A DNA stretch of 64,000 bases from Rathayibacter sp. VKM Ac-2856. GTDB taxonomy: Bacteria > Actinomycetota > Actinomycetes > Actinomycetales > Microbacteriaceae. Below the pieces are notes generated by a model. The model saw nothing but the letters and a program-made list of their open reading frames with translations. It did not search any database and was not told the origin of the DNA. Positions 1 to 9,103 of this stretch are shown here, piece by piece (the stretch's first letter is position 1; each line of letters opens with the position of its first letter). The DNA lies in contig NZ_JABMLF010000002.1 in NCBI RefSeq assembly GCF_013205055.1, positions 476,465 to 540,464 on the forward strand, given 5' to 3'. Position numbers and translations under genes: made by a program.

Positions 1-480
1 AGCCGGACGCGGAACCACGAGCCGAACCTCGGCCGCCGCCACCTCCGGCACGCGGAATCGACTCCGGCACGTCGGAACAGCCTGATTCCACGAGCCCGAC
101 ACGGATTCACGAGCCGAACCTCGACCACCACGGCCTCCGGCACGCGGAATCAGCTCCGGCACGCGGAAACAGACCGAATCCACGAGCCCGACACGGAACC
201 ACGAGCCGAACACCGACCACCGCCACCTCCAGCACGTGAAATCAGCTCCGGCACGCCGAAACGGCCCGATTTCACGAGCCCGACACGGAACCACGAGCCG
301 AACATCGACCACCGCCACCTCCGGCACGCGGAATCAGCTCCGGCACGCTGAAACGGCCCGATTTCACGAGCCCGACGCGGAACCACGAGCCGAACATCGA
401 CCACCGCCAGCTCCGGCACGCGGAATCGACTTCGGCACGTCGAAACGGGCCGGATCCACGAGCCGGACTCGGAACGACGT
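1..480. repeat. 92-bp tandem repeat array (array 1), runs off the window start
   Basis: The anchor CACGAGCC recurs at 16, 108, 200, 292 and 384, an exact 92-bp period. Each unit carries CGGCACGCGGAA-type and TTCC(G/A)CGAGCCG-type segments that are near inverse complements, so every unit can fold into a hairpin. No credible gene lies in positions 1-515; open frames here are repeat translations. The array continues past the left edge. Confidence 0.85.
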
Positions 481-515
481 GCCCGAGGTCGGGACGGGGT
501 CGGGTCGCCGCCCGG

Positions 516-1406
516 TCAGATCGCGGCGGCGAGGGCGGCCACGAGGTCGTGCTGCGCCTCGCGGCCCGCGCGGGTCGGCACGAGCGGGTAGACGTGCAGC
601 TGGCCGACGGCCTCGTGCAGCTCGAACGGCACGCCGGCCGCGGCGGCCCGCTCGGCGAGGACGTGCGCGTCGGGGTTCAGGACGTCGCGGGTGCCGGTGA
701 AGACGCTCAGCGGTCCGAGGCCGGCGAGCTCGCCGAAGAGCGGGCTGACGATCGGGTCGAGCAGATCGAGGTCTCCGCGCCACTTCTCCGCCAGGACGCG
801 GCCGCCGGGAGTGCCCAGCCACGGGTCGCTCGGCTGCACCTCCGGGATGCGCGGGTTGCTCCAGGAGAGATCGAGCGCGGGCGAGATGAGCGTGGTCAGC
901 GGCAGGACGACGCCCTCATCGCGGAGGGCGAGCGCCGTGGACAGCGCGATCTGGCCGCCGGCCGAGTCGCCGGCGAGGGCCGTCGCGCCGTGCCGGTCGA
1001 GACTCCGGTGCATCAGCGCGCGGACGCCGTCGCGCGCCTCGAGCGCGGTCCCGAACGGGACGAGCGGGTAGATCGGCAGGGTCACCGCGACCGAGGCCTC
1101 GTCCGCGATCCGCGCCGCGAGCCACCAGTGCTGCGGCGCGATCTCGTTGACCCAGCCGCCGCCGTGGACGTAGACGACACCGCCGCGGATGCGCCGCGGG
1201 CGGATCGTGTAGACCGGCCAGCCGCCGACCTGCTCGACGTCGACCCGGACGCCGGGGCGCAGCCGCGAGGGCGGGCCGTAGCGATGCGGGCGGAGCGCGT
1301 TCTCGCGGATCCTCCGGCGAGCGCCGTCCGCCGTGACGAACGTGCGGTTGGCGCGGACCAGCCGCAGAGCGAGCGGGACGAGGGCGTCGGGGACGGCGAG
1401 GGGCAT
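516..1406 (-). CDS. alpha/beta hydrolase, hormone-sensitive-lipase type
   Basis: Predicted serine esterase or lipase of 296 residues, the usual length for the HSL-like (family IV) carboxylesterases. The oxyanion-hole motif HGGG (in YVHGGGWVNE) lies near residue 80 and the nucleophile elbow GDSAGG near residue 145; the C-terminal D...H pair (TRDVLNPDAH and GQLHVYP) completes a plausible Ser-Asp-His triad. No signal peptide is evident, so it is probably cytoplasmic. It is divergent from the PH-domain gene at 1497 with about 90 bp between starts. Its 3' end abuts the 92-bp array. The substrate cannot be told from sequence. Confidence 0.88.
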   Translation of the reverse strand: MPLAVPDALVPLALRLVRANRTFVTADGARRRIRENALRPHRYGPPSRLRPGVRVDVEQVGGWPVYTIRPRRIRGGVVYVHGGGWVNEIAPQHWWLAARIADEASVAVTLPIYPLVPFGTALEARDGVRALMHRSLDRHGATALAGDSAGGQIALSTALALRDEGVVLPLTTLISPALDLSWSNPRIPEVQPSDPWLGTPGGRVLAEKWRGDLDLLDPIVSPLFGELAGLGPLSVFTGTRDVLNPDAHVLAERAAAAGVPFELHEAVGQLHVYPLVPTRAGREAQHDLVAALAAAI

Positions 1407-1496
1407 GCTCCAGGATCGCCCGCGGGGGTGCGCGGAGGCTGAAAACTCCGGCGGCAGGCGGAGGCGGGAGCGGCGCCGGTCGGGCAGGGTGGGGCG

Positions 1497-1868
1497 ATGG
1501 ACACTGCACCGCTGCTCACCTGGACCCTCGCGCAGGAGATCCCGGTCCCCGCCGACGTCGACTCCCTCCTGGTGGAGGGCGAGAAGGCGGTCGCGTCGTT
1601 CCGAACGCTCCGCGACTCCGCGACGTTCACCACGAAGCGGCTGATCGTGCGCGACGCGCAGGGGCTGACCGGCAAGAAGGTGGAGATCTACTCGCTGCCG
1701 TACAGCTCGATCAACATGTGGTCGAGCGAGAACGCGGGGCGCTTCGACCTCAGCTCAGAGATCGAGCTGTGGACGCGGGCCGGGCACATCAAGGTCAAGC
1801 TCGGGCGGGACGCGGACGTGCGGCGGCTGGATTCGCTGCTGGCCTGGGCGGTGCTGCACCAGCACTGA
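1497..1868 (+). CDS. PH domain-containing protein (bPH_1/YvbH-like)
   Basis: A 123-residue protein matching the small bacterial PH-domain family: it spans residues about 20-118 with the pattern 'ATFTTKRLIV ... EIYSLPYSSI ... FDLSSEIELWTRAGHIKVKL' typical of a bPH_1 beta-barrel followed by a C-terminal helix. It has no signal peptide or membrane segment. Proteins of this family are usually of unknown role. Divergent from the esterase gene; 3' end is followed at once by the second 92-bp array. Confidence 0.8.
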   Translation: MDTAPLLTWTLAQEIPVPADVDSLLVEGEKAVASFRTLRDSATFTTKRLIVRDAQGLTGKKVEIYSLPYSSINMWSSENAGRFDLSSEIELWTRAGHIKVKLGRDADVRRLDSLLAWAVLHQH

Positions 1869-1879
1869 CGCGGCCCGGT

Positions 1880-2475
1880 TCCGCGTGCCGGAGGTGAAGT
1901 CACGAGCCGGAGGTGCGGGGTCGCGAGGTTCGGCACGTGAAACAAGGTTCGGCACGCGGAAACCGGCCGATTCCGCGAGCCCAACGCGAATTCACGAGCC
2001 GAAGATGCGGGGTCGCGAGGTTCGGCACGCGAAACGAGCCTCGGCACGCGGAAACCGGCCGATTCCATGAGCCGGACGTGAATCCACGAGCCGGAGATGC
2101 GGGCGCGCGAGGTTCGGCACGCGAAACGAGCCTCGGCACGCGGGAACCGGCCGATTCCACGAGCCGAAGGCGAATTCACGAGCCGGAGGTGCGGGGTAGC
2201 GAGGTTCGGCACGCAGAACGAGCCTCGGCACGCGGAAACCGGCCGATTCCACGAGCCCAACGCGAATTCACGAGCCGGAGGTGCGGGCGCGCGAAGTTCG
2301 GCACGTGGAACGAGGTTCGGCACGCGGAAACCGGCCGATTCCGCGAGCCGGAGGTGGATTCACGAGCCGGAGGTGCGGGGGCGCGAGATTCGGCACGTGG
2401 AACGAGGTTCGGCACGCGGGAACCGGCGGATCCTGCGAGCCGGACGCGAGGTCACGAGCCGGAGGTGGTTCGAGT
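1880..2475. repeat. 92-bp tandem repeat array (array 2)
   Basis: The anchor CACGAG starts at 1901, 1993, 2085, 2177, 2269, 2361 and 2453, six consecutive exact 92-bp steps. Each unit contains TTCGGCACGCGAAAC, CTCGGCACGCGGAAACCGG and CCGATTCC(G/A)CGAGCC blocks; the last two pair into a stem. Units differ from each other at scattered sites, so the array is old or under constraint for its length. It fills the space between the PH gene and the Gly-rich membrane protein gene. Confidence 0.88.
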
Positions 2476-2494
2476 CGGTGGGTGGTGCTGCGAC

Positions 2495-2866
2495 TCAGTC
2501 GCCGCCACCACCGCCTCCGCCATCCGAGCTGCCGCCGCCTCCGCCATCCGAGCCGCCGCCACCACCGCCTCCGCCATCCGAGCTGGCGCCGCTGTCCGGA
2601 CTGCGGTCGGGCGTGCTGCCGCCGGGTGTGGGGCCGTCGCGCGTGACGCCGTCGTCGGGCGAGTGGCCGCGGTCGTCGTCGCTTGGGTCGCGGGTGGGTG
2701 AGCCGGTCGATCCGCCGTCGCCCGCCGCGGCGGCGGGGGCTGCGCGCGGGTCGGGGCGCGCGCCCGGGGCGCCGGCGCGCATCCGCAGGACGGTCGCGAT
2801 GACGGAGCCCACGACGGCGATGCCGAGGACGAGGGCGACGAGCGCCGCGATCTGCTGGTTCTCCAC
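2495..2866 (-). CDS. small membrane protein with Gly/Ser/Asp-rich tail
   Basis: Unrecognised 123-residue protein. It starts at a GTG preceded by AGGAG eight bases upstream. Residues about 4-25 (IAALVALVLGIAVVGSVIATVLRM) form one hydrophobic membrane segment. The rest is a low-complexity Pro/Asp/Ser linker ending in runs of Gly with Ser-Asp interruptions. The tail is coded by (CCGCCN)n tracts on the plus strand, which are slippage-prone. It looks like a membrane-anchored, disordered surface or cytoplasmic protein; no function is assigned. Confidence 0.6.
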   Translation of the reverse strand: MENQQIAALVALVLGIAVVGSVIATVLRMRAGAPGARPDPRAAPAAAAGDGGSTGSPTRDPSDDDRGHSPDDGVTRDGPTPGGSTPDRSPDSGASSDGGGGGGGGSDGGGGGSSDGGGGGGGD

Positions 2867-2948
2867 GTCCTGCTCCTGACTACGTGAGTGGATCCTCAGC
2901 TTCACCGTAGCGAGAGCACCTGGGCGACGGGGACGGAGCGGTGACCGA

Positions 2949-3018
2949 GCAGAACATCGGCCAGGACGGGTTCTCATCGCTGATGGGCGATGACGGAGGC
3001 TCTCGACTGATGTTCTGC
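2949..3018. repeat. Type B palindrome (GCAGAACATC...GATGTTCTGC)
   Basis: Terminal arms GCAGAACATC and GATGTTCTGC are exact inverse complements; the interior is less well paired. Related palindromes occur at 43125-43192, 45387-45454 and 62717-62785. It lies upstream of the LacI gene and could fold in RNA. Confidence 0.75.
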
Positions 3019-3080
3019 GGCGCGGGGGCGGACAGGGGCCGGACGACGCGGCCCCGCGCACCGACCGCTACGGTGACCCC

Positions 3081-4079
3081 ATGCCGAGACAGCCGACGAT
3101 CCGCGACGTCGCGGTCAGCGCCGGAGTCTCGTACCAGACCGTCTCGCGCGTGCTCAACGACAGTCCGCAGGTCCGGCCCCGCACCCGGGACAAGGTGCTC
3201 GCGGCCATCGACGACCTCGGCTTCCGGCGCAGCGCCGCGGCCCGGGCACTCGCGGCGGGCCGCTCGGGGCTGATCGGCATCCTCGCGGCGGAGAGCCACA
3301 GCTTCTACGGCACGGCGACCGCGATGGCGGCGATCGAGCAGGCGGCGCGCGACGCCGGCTACCGCGTGCCGGTGGTCAACGCGGCGCCGGATGCGGAGTC
3401 GCTGGCGGCCGGACTCGAGCACCTCCAGCGCGAGGCGGTCGAGGCGATCGTCGTGCTGGCGCCGCAGGAGCGCGCGCTCGAGGCGATCGAGAGCCTCGCG
3501 ATCGGGGTGCCGTTCGTCACCCTCGGCGCGGCGGGGCGCGGCGCGGATCCGCGGCTCCTCGTCGATCAGGCCGCGGGCGCCCGGCTCGCCGCCGAGCACC
3601 TCCTCGCGCTCGGGCACACCCGCATCGCCCACCTCGCAGGACCGCAGCACTGGGTCGAGGCGCACGCCCGGCTCGACGGGTTCACCGCCCGGATGAGCGA
3701 GGCGGGGCTGGAGCCGGCCGCGGTGGTCAGCGGCGACTGGACGGCGGAGTCGGGCTACCGGGCGGGGCTGCGGCTGCTGGACGAGGTCGACGGCCTCACC
3801 GCGGTGGTGGCGGGCAACGACCAGATGGCGCTCGGGCTGCTGCACGCCTGCGCGGATCGCGACGTTCGGGTGCCGGAGGATCTCAGCGTCGTCGGGTTCG
3901 ACGACGTGCCGGAGGCGGCGCACTACCGACCGCCGCTGACGACGATCCGGCAGGACTTCGCGGAGGTCGGACGGCGCACGATCGGGGTGGTGCTGGCGGA
4001 GCTGCGCGGCGAGCCGGCGGCGGTGGACCGGCCGGTGCCGCCGGTGCTGGTGGAGCGGGACTCGACGCGGGCGGTCTGA
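3081..4079 (+). CDS. LacI-family transcriptional regulator (putative ara regulator)
   Basis: A 332-residue LacI/GalR repressor. The N-terminal HTH (TIRDVAVSAGVSYQTVSRVLN, residues about 5-26) and hinge helix (RSAAARALAAGRSGLIGIL) are canonical, followed by a periplasmic-binding-protein-like sugar domain with the family signature 'DLSVVGFDDVPEA' near residue 270 and 'LTTIRQDF' after it. It sits upstream of and in the same direction as araBDA, about 400 bp away, and a palindrome TGTGA-ACGG-TCACA lies directly upstream of araB. The inference is that it controls the L-arabinose operon; the effector is not shown by the sequence. Confidence 0.88.
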   Translation: MPRQPTIRDVAVSAGVSYQTVSRVLNDSPQVRPRTRDKVLAAIDDLGFRRSAAARALAAGRSGLIGILAAESHSFYGTATAMAAIEQAARDAGYRVPVVNAAPDAESLAAGLEHLQREAVEAIVVLAPQERALEAIESLAIGVPFVTLGAAGRGADPRLLVDQAAGARLAAEHLLALGHTRIAHLAGPQHWVEAHARLDGFTARMSEAGLEPAAVVSGDWTAESGYRAGLRLLDEVDGLTAVVAGNDQMALGLLHACADRDVRVPEDLSVVGFDDVPEAAHYRPPLTTIRQDFAEVGRRTIGVVLAELRGEPAAVDRPVPPVLVERDSTRAV

Positions 4080-4098
4080 GGCGGGGGGCTGCGGGGGT

Positions 4099-4373
4099 GG
4101 GTCTCGATACGCCCCTGCGGGGCTACTCGACCAGCATGGGGCAGCGCTCCTCGATCGACATGGGGCGGGATCCGGTCTCGGCAGGGCGGCCGCCACTTGC
4201 TGGTCGAGTAGGCGCGGAGCGGCGTATCGAGACCTGACGTTTGCAGACGGTGGATCTCGATACGCGCCCTGCGGGCGCTACTCGATCGACATAGAGCGGG
4301 CGCTGCTGGAACCGCAGGGCGCGGGGCTGCTGGAACCGCAGGGCGCGGGGCTGCTGGATCCGCAGGGCGCGGG
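4099..4373. repeat. Type C repeat block plus 24-bp x3 tandem repeat
   Basis: From 4099 to 4291 lie three copies of the CTCGATACG...CTACTCGA element (4099-4138 plus strand, 4199-4233 inverted, 4252-4291 plus). From 4302 a 24-bp unit beginning GCTGCTGGAACCGCAGGGCG repeats at 4302, 4326 and 4350. The gap 4080-4484 holds no gene. Its last 25 bases carry the araB operator and ribosome binding site. Confidence 0.8.
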
Positions 4374-4449
4374 CACCGCCCGACCGCGGGCGCAGCGCAG
4401 GCGCGGCTTGCCGTTCGCGCGCGTGGTCGCCTACGCTGGCCCGTGGCTT

Positions 4450-4463
4450 TGTGAACGGTCACA
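4450..4463. promoter_or_regulatory. putative LacI-type operator of araBDA
   Basis: TGTGAACGGTCACA is a perfect 5-bp inverted repeat (TGTGA/TCACA) with a 4-bp centre, the geometry of many actinobacterial LacI operators. It ends 21 bp before the araB ATG, overlapping where the transcript would begin. The adjacent LacI gene is the obvious candidate binder. Confidence 0.55.
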
Positions 4464-4484
4464 TCGCCCTCAGCGAGGAGTGCA

Positions 4485-6098
4485 ATGGACCAGCGACGGC
4501 CCCCCGCCGAGGCGATCACGAGCGGCGCGACCGCCCTCGGGATCGAGCTCGGCTCCACCCGCATCAAGGCGTGCCTCGTCGACGCGGCGGACCCCACCGT
4601 GGTCCTCGCCGTCGGCAGCCACGAGTGGGAGAACCAGCTGGTCGACCGCCGCTGGACGTACTCGCTCGACGCCGTGCACGAGGGGCTCCAGGCCGCCTAC
4701 GCCGACCTCGTCGCCGACGCCGAGAAGCGCCACGGCGCGCGCCTCACCACCGTCGGGGCGCTCGGCGTCTCCGCGATGATGCACGGCTACCTCGCCTTCG
4801 ACGAGGCGGGCGAGCTGCTCGTCCCGTTCCGCACCTGGCGCAACACCAGCACCGGCCCCGCGTCGGCCGAGCTGACCGAGCTGTTCGGAGCGAACATCCC
4901 GCTGCGCTGGTCGCTCGCGCACCTGCACCAGGCGGTCCTCGACTCCGAGCCGCACGTCGAACGGATCGACTTCCTCACCACTCTCGCCGGCTACGTGCAC
5001 TGGCGCCTCACCGGCGAGAAGGTCCTCGGAGTCGGCGACGCCTCCGGCATGGTCCCCACCGACCCGGCGACCCGCGACTACGACGAGACCGTCCTCGAGC
5101 GCTACGACGCCCGCGTCGCCGGCACCCTCCCGCCGCTGCGCGAGCTGCTGCCGACCGTCCTCCCCGCGGGCGCCGCGGCCGGCGAGCTCACCGCCGAGGG
5201 CGCGCTCCTGCTCGACCCGACCGGCGCCCTGCGCCCCGGAGTCCCGTTCTGCCCGCCCGAGGGCGACGCCGGCACCGGCATGGTCGCCACCAACTCCGTC
5301 GCCCCGCGCACCGGCAACGTCAGCGCCGGCACGAGCATCTTCGCGATGGTCGTCCTGGAGCGCCCGCTCGAGAGCGTGCACCACGAGCTCGACCTCGTCG
5401 CCACTCCGGCCGGCGACCTCGTCGCGATGGTGCACTGCAACAACGGCGCGAGCGAGCTCGCCACCTGGGTCGGCCTGTTCTCGCGGTTCGCCGCGGCCTC
5501 GGGCGGCCCCTCCGACAGCGACGCCGTCTACGGCACCCTCTTCGCGGAGGCACTGGCCGGCGAGGCCGACGCGGGCGGGCTGCTCGCCTACAACCACCTC
5601 GCGGGCGAGCCGATCGCCGGGCTCGTCGAGGGCCGTCCGCTCGTCGTGCGCACCCCCGACTCCCGCCTGACGCTCGCGAACTTCATGCGCGCGCAGCTCT
5701 ACGGCGTGTTCGGCACGCTCGCGCTCGGCATGCGCGTGCTGGCCGGCGAGGGCGTCGTGATCGACGAGATGTTCGCGCACGGCGGCATGTTCCGCACGGC
5801 CGGAGTCGCCCAGCGCTTCCTGGCCGGCGCGCTCGACGCCCCCGTGTCGGTCGCCGCGACCGCCTCCGAGGGCGGGCCCTGGGGCATGGCGGTGCTCGCC
5901 GCGTTCCGCCTCCAGGAGGGCACGGCGCTCGACTCCTACCTGACCGAGCAGGTCTTCGGCGGCGCCGCCTTCGAGACGGTGGCGCCGGACAGCGCCGACG
6001 TCGCCGGCTTCACCGCCTACCTCGAGCGCTACCGCGCCGGCCTCGCCGTCGAGCAGACGGCCGTCGACACCCTCACCACGCAAGGAGACACCGCATGA
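4485..6098 (+). CDS. araB: FGGY-family carbohydrate kinase, L-ribulokinase
   Basis: ATP-dependent sugar kinase of 537 residues that in this context phosphorylates L-ribulose to L-ribulose 5-phosphate. The N-terminal FGGY fold opens with [16 protein letters not shown] (residues about 19-34), containing the phosphate-binding loop; '[12 protein letters not shown]' and '[12 protein letters not shown]' are further FGGY landmarks, and the C-terminal domain has '[19 protein letters not shown]' and '[12 protein letters not shown]'. The start ATG follows GAGGAG by 4 bases. Its stop overlaps araD (ATGA), so araB-D-A is one translationally coupled operon. Sequence alone leaves xylulokinase possible; the neighbours settle it as ribulokinase. 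Confidence 0.88.
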   Translation: MDQRRPPAEAITSGATALGIELGSTRIKACLVDAADPTVVLAVGSHEWENQLVDRRWTYSLDAVHEGLQAAYADLVADAEKRHGARLTTVGALGVSAMMHGYLAFDEAGELLVPFRTWRNTSTGPASAELTELFGANIPLRWSLAHLHQAVLDSEPHVERIDFLTTLAGYVHWRLTGEKVLGVGDASGMVPTDPATRDYDETVLERYDARVAGTLPPLRELLPTVLPAGAAAGELTAEGALLLDPTGALRPGVPFCPPEGDAGTGMVATNSVAPRTGNVSAGTSIFAMVVLERPLESVHHELDLVATPAGDLVAMVHCNNGASELATWVGLFSRFAAASGGPSDSDAVYGTLFAEALAGEADAGGLLAYNHLAGEPIAGLVEGRPLVVRTPDSRLTLANFMRAQLYGVFGTLALGMRVLAGEGVVIDEMFAHGGMFRTAGVAQRFLAGALDAPVSVAATASEGGPWGMAVLAAFRLQEGTALDSYLTEQVFGGAAFETVAPDSADVAGFTAYLERYRAGLAVEQTAVDTLTTQGDTA

Positions 6099-6847
6099 GT
6101 TCCGACAGCCCGACCGCCGCACCCGCCGGCACCGCGCCCGCCGCGTTCGGCCCCGAGATCGAGGCGGCGATCGCCCGCGTCCGCGAGGACGTCGCCCGCC
6201 TGCACTCCGAGCTCGTCCGCTACGGCCTGGTCATCTGGACCGGCGGCAACATCTCCGGCCGCGTGCCCGGCGCCGACCTCTTCGTGATCAAGCCGAGCGG
6301 CGTCTCCTACGACGACCTCGCGCCCGAGAACATGATCCTCTGCGACCTCGACGGCACCGTCGTCCCGGGCAGCCTCGGCAGCGAGCGCAGCCCCTCCAGC
6401 GACACCGCGGCGCACGCCTACGTGTACCGCGAGATGCCCGAGGTCGGCGGCCAGGTGCACACGCACTCCACCTACGCCACCGCCTGGGCCGCCCGCGCCG
6501 AGGCGATCCCCTGCGTCATCACGGCGATGGCGGACGAGTTCGGCGGCGAGATCCCGCTCGGCCCCTTCGCGATCATCGGCGACGACTCGATCGGCCGCGG
6601 CGTCGTCTCGACGCTCACCGGGCACCGCTCGCGCGCCGTCCTGATGCAGAACCACGGCGTCTTCACCATCGGCAAGGACGCGAAGGACGCCGTCAAGGCC
6701 GCGGTGATGACGGAGGACGTCGCCCGCACCGTGCACATCGCGCGCCAGGGCGGCGAGCTCGTCCCCATCCCGCAGGAGTCGATCGACGCCCTGTTCGACC
6801 GCTACCAGAACGTCTACGGACAGAACCCGACCGGAGCACTCGCATGA
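6095..6847 (+). CDS. araD: L-ribulose-5-phosphate 4-epimerase
   Basis: Class II aldolase/epimerase fold, 250 residues, converting L-ribulose 5-phosphate to D-xylulose 5-phosphate. Zinc ligands are visible in '[12 protein letters not shown]' near residue 120 and the third His in 'QNHGVFTIG' near residue 188; 'GGNISGR' near residue 49 and '[10 protein letters not shown]' are the phosphate-binding elements. The start ATG overlaps the araB stop by four bases, with AAGGAG nine bases upstream. Its own stop overlaps araA in the same way. The N-terminal 15 residues are an Ala/Pro-rich extension. Confidence 0.93.
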   Translation: MSSDSPTAAPAGTAPAAFGPEIEAAIARVREDVARLHSELVRYGLVIWTGGNISGRVPGADLFVIKPSGVSYDDLAPENMILCDLDGTVVPGSLGSERSPSSDTAAHAYVYREMPEVGGQVHTHSTYATAWAARAEAIPCVITAMADEFGGEIPLGPFAIIGDDSIGRGVVSTLTGHRSRAVLMQNHGVFTIGKDAKDAVKAAVMTEDVARTVHIARQGGELVPIPQESIDALFDRYQNVYGQNPTGALA

Positions 6848-8379
6848 CCCAGACCCCGCGCTACAAGAGCATCGTCCCCGACCTCGCGACCCGCACCGTC
6901 TGGTTCCTCACCGGCAGCCAGGACCTGTACGGCGAGGACACCCTCCGCCAGGTCGCCGAGCAGTCGCAGGCCGTCGTCGCGCAGCTGAACGAGTCGAGCG
7001 ACATCCCGGTGACGATCGAGTGGAAGCCGGTGCTGAAGAGCTCCGACGCGATCCGCCGCACGATGATCGAGGCGAACTCCGACGACTCCGTCGTGGGCGT
7101 CATCACCTGGATGCACACCTTCAGCCCCTCGAAGATGTGGATCCACGGCTTCGACGCGCTGGCCAAGCCGCTGCTGCACTTCCACACCCAGGCGAACGTG
7201 GCCCTGCCGTGGCAGGACATCGACTTCGACTTCATGAACCTCAACCAGGCCGCGCACGGCGACCGCGAGCACGGCTACATCCTCAGCCGGATGAGCGTGC
7301 CGCGGAAGACGGTCGTCGGCCACGCGAGCGACGCCCGCGTCACCGAGTCGATCGGCATCTGGTCGCGCGCCGCGGCCGGCTGGTCGGCGTCGCAGAGCAT
7401 GAAGGTCGCCCGCTTCGGCGACAACATGCGCAACGTCGCCGTCACCGAGGGCGACAAGACCGAGGCCGAGATCCGCCTCGGCGTCAGCGTCAACACCTGG
7501 GGCGTCAACGAGCTCGTCGAGCGCGTGGACGCGGCGACGGACGCGGACATCGACGCGCTGGTCGCGGAGTACGTCGAGGACTACGACGTGGTGCCCGAGC
7601 TGCTCCCCGGCGGCGAGCGCCACGAGTCGCTGCGCTACGGCGCGGCGGTGGAGATCGGCCTGCGCTCGTTCCTCGAGGAGGGCGGCTTCGAGGCGTTCAC
7701 CGACAGCTTCGAGGACCTCGGCGGGCTGCGTCAGCTCCCGGGCCTCGCGGTGCAGCGCCTGATGGCCGACGGCTACGGCTTCGGCGGCGAGGGCGACTGG
7801 AAGACCGCCGTCCTCATCCGCATCGCCGCGGTGATGGGCGCCGGCCTGCCCGGCGGCACCAGCCTGATGGAGGACTACACCTACGACATGACCCCCGGCG
7901 AGGAGCTCATCCTCGGCGCGCACATGCTCGAGGTGTCGCCGTCGCTGTCGTCCAAGCGCGCGTCGCTCGAGATCCACCCGCTGGGCATCGGCGGCCGCGA
8001 GGACCCGGTGCGCCTGGTCTTCACCGCCGACGCGGGCGACGCGGTCGTCGTCGCGCTGAGCGACGTGCGCGAGCGCTTCCGCCTGGTCGCGAACAAGGTG
8101 ACCACCGTCGAGCCGCCGCAGACGCTGCCGCACCTGCCGGTCGGCCGCGCCGTCTGGCAGCCGGCCCCGGACTTCGGCACCAGCGCCGCCGCCTGGATCA
8201 CGGCGGGCGCCGCGCACCACACGGTGATGACGACGCAGATCGGCCTGGAGGCGTGGGAGGACTTCGCCCGCATCGCCGGCGTCGAGCTCCTCGTCATCGA
8301 CGAGTCGACCACCCTCCGCGGCTTCGAGGCGGACATCCGCTCGAACGCGGCGTACTACCGCCTGTCCCAGGGACTGTAG
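6844..8379 (+). CDS. araA: L-arabinose isomerase
   Basis: Converts L-arabinose to L-ribulose, the first step of the AraABD route; 511 residues, close to the 500 of characterised enzymes. Family landmarks include '[11 protein letters not shown]' at the N terminus, '[12 protein letters not shown]', '[12 protein letters not shown]', and the metal-binding glutamates in '[12 protein letters not shown]' and '[12 protein letters not shown]'. The start overlaps the araD stop (ATGA). Last gene of the operon; a GC-rich hairpin follows about 20 bp downstream. Confidence 0.96.
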   Translation: MTQTPRYKSIVPDLATRTVWFLTGSQDLYGEDTLRQVAEQSQAVVAQLNESSDIPVTIEWKPVLKSSDAIRRTMIEANSDDSVVGVITWMHTFSPSKMWIHGFDALAKPLLHFHTQANVALPWQDIDFDFMNLNQAAHGDREHGYILSRMSVPRKTVVGHASDARVTESIGIWSRAAAGWSASQSMKVARFGDNMRNVAVTEGDKTEAEIRLGVSVNTWGVNELVERVDAATDADIDALVAEYVEDYDVVPELLPGGERHESLRYGAAVEIGLRSFLEEGGFEAFTDSFEDLGGLRQLPGLAVQRLMADGYGFGGEGDWKTAVLIRIAAVMGAGLPGGTSLMEDYTYDMTPGEELILGAHMLEVSPSLSSKRASLEIHPLGIGGREDPVRLVFTADAGDAVVVALSDVRERFRLVANKVTTVEPPQTLPHLPVGRAVWQPAPDFGTSAAAWITAGAAHHTVMTTQIGLEAWEDFARIAGVELLVIDESTTLRGFEADIRSNAAYYRLSQGL

Positions 8380-8397
8380 GCGCGAGTGCACGACCGG

Positions 8398-8427
8398 ACG
8401 GTCGGCTCCCCGCGGGGGGCCGGCCGT
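8398..8427 (+). terminator. candidate hairpin terminator after araA
   Basis: ACGGTCGGCTCCCCG is followed directly by CGGGGGGCCGGCCGT, a 15-bp stem with two G-U pairs. There is no T tract, as is common for high-GC actinomycete terminators. Confidence 0.5.
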
Positions 8428-8477
8428 TCGTGCGTCCGCGGGCGCGTCTTCCGCGCTGATGGTGGGCGGGTCGCGGT

Positions 8478-9060
8478 GCACAACATCAGCTGAGACGGGG
8501 TGGCATCGCCTGTGGGGCGATGGACCCTGCTCTCAGCTGATGTTGTGCGAGCACATGCCGGTCGAGTGGCCCCGCAGGGGCGTATCGAGACCCACCGTTG
8601 TCAGCGCGTCGGGGATCTCGATACGCCCGCTGCGCGGGCTACTCGATCAGCATGAAGAGCGGGGTGCCCGTGTCGGCTGCGCACAACATCAGCTGAGACG
8701 GGGTGGCATCTCCTGTGGGGGGACGGACCCTGCTCTCAGCTGATGTTGGGCGAGCACATGCTGGTCGAGCAGCCGCGGAGCGGCGTATCGAGACCCGGCC
8801 TCGACGGCGCGGCGGAGATCTCGATACGGCCGCTGCGCGGGCTACTCGATCGGCATGCAGAGCGGGGTGCCCGGGTCGGCGGCGCACAACATCAGCTGAG
8901 AGGGGGTGGCATCCCCTGTGGGGGGACGGACCCTGCTCTCAGCTGATGTTGTGCGGCACGTGCTGGTCGAGTAGCCGCGGAGGGGCGTGTCGAGCCCCGG
9001 CCTCGACAGCGCGGCGGGGATCTCGATACGCCCGCGGCGCGGGCTACTCGATCAGCATGG
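8478..9060. repeat. Alternating Type A palindromes and Type C repeats (three rounds)
   Basis: Three Type A palindromes (8478-8548, 8681-8751, 8884-8954) with arms GCACAACATCAGCTGAGA and its inverse complement alternate with three Type C pairs (8557-8653, 8757-8857, 8958-9060) made of facing CGAGTAG...GTATCGAGA and TCTCGATACG...CTACTCGA halves. Each round is about 203 bp, so the segment looks like a tandem duplication of one composite unit. No gene is present between 8380 and 9103. Confidence 0.85.
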
Positions 9061-9103
9061 GCGGGGAGCGCGGCGCTAGCCGCTCAGTCGCCGCCTCGCC
9101 GGC

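Noticed and set aside
1-2475. 92-bp arrays as a CRISPR locus
   Set aside because: Repeats and 'spacers' are not distinct: the whole 92-bp unit is conserved and spacers are not unique. No cas genes are present.
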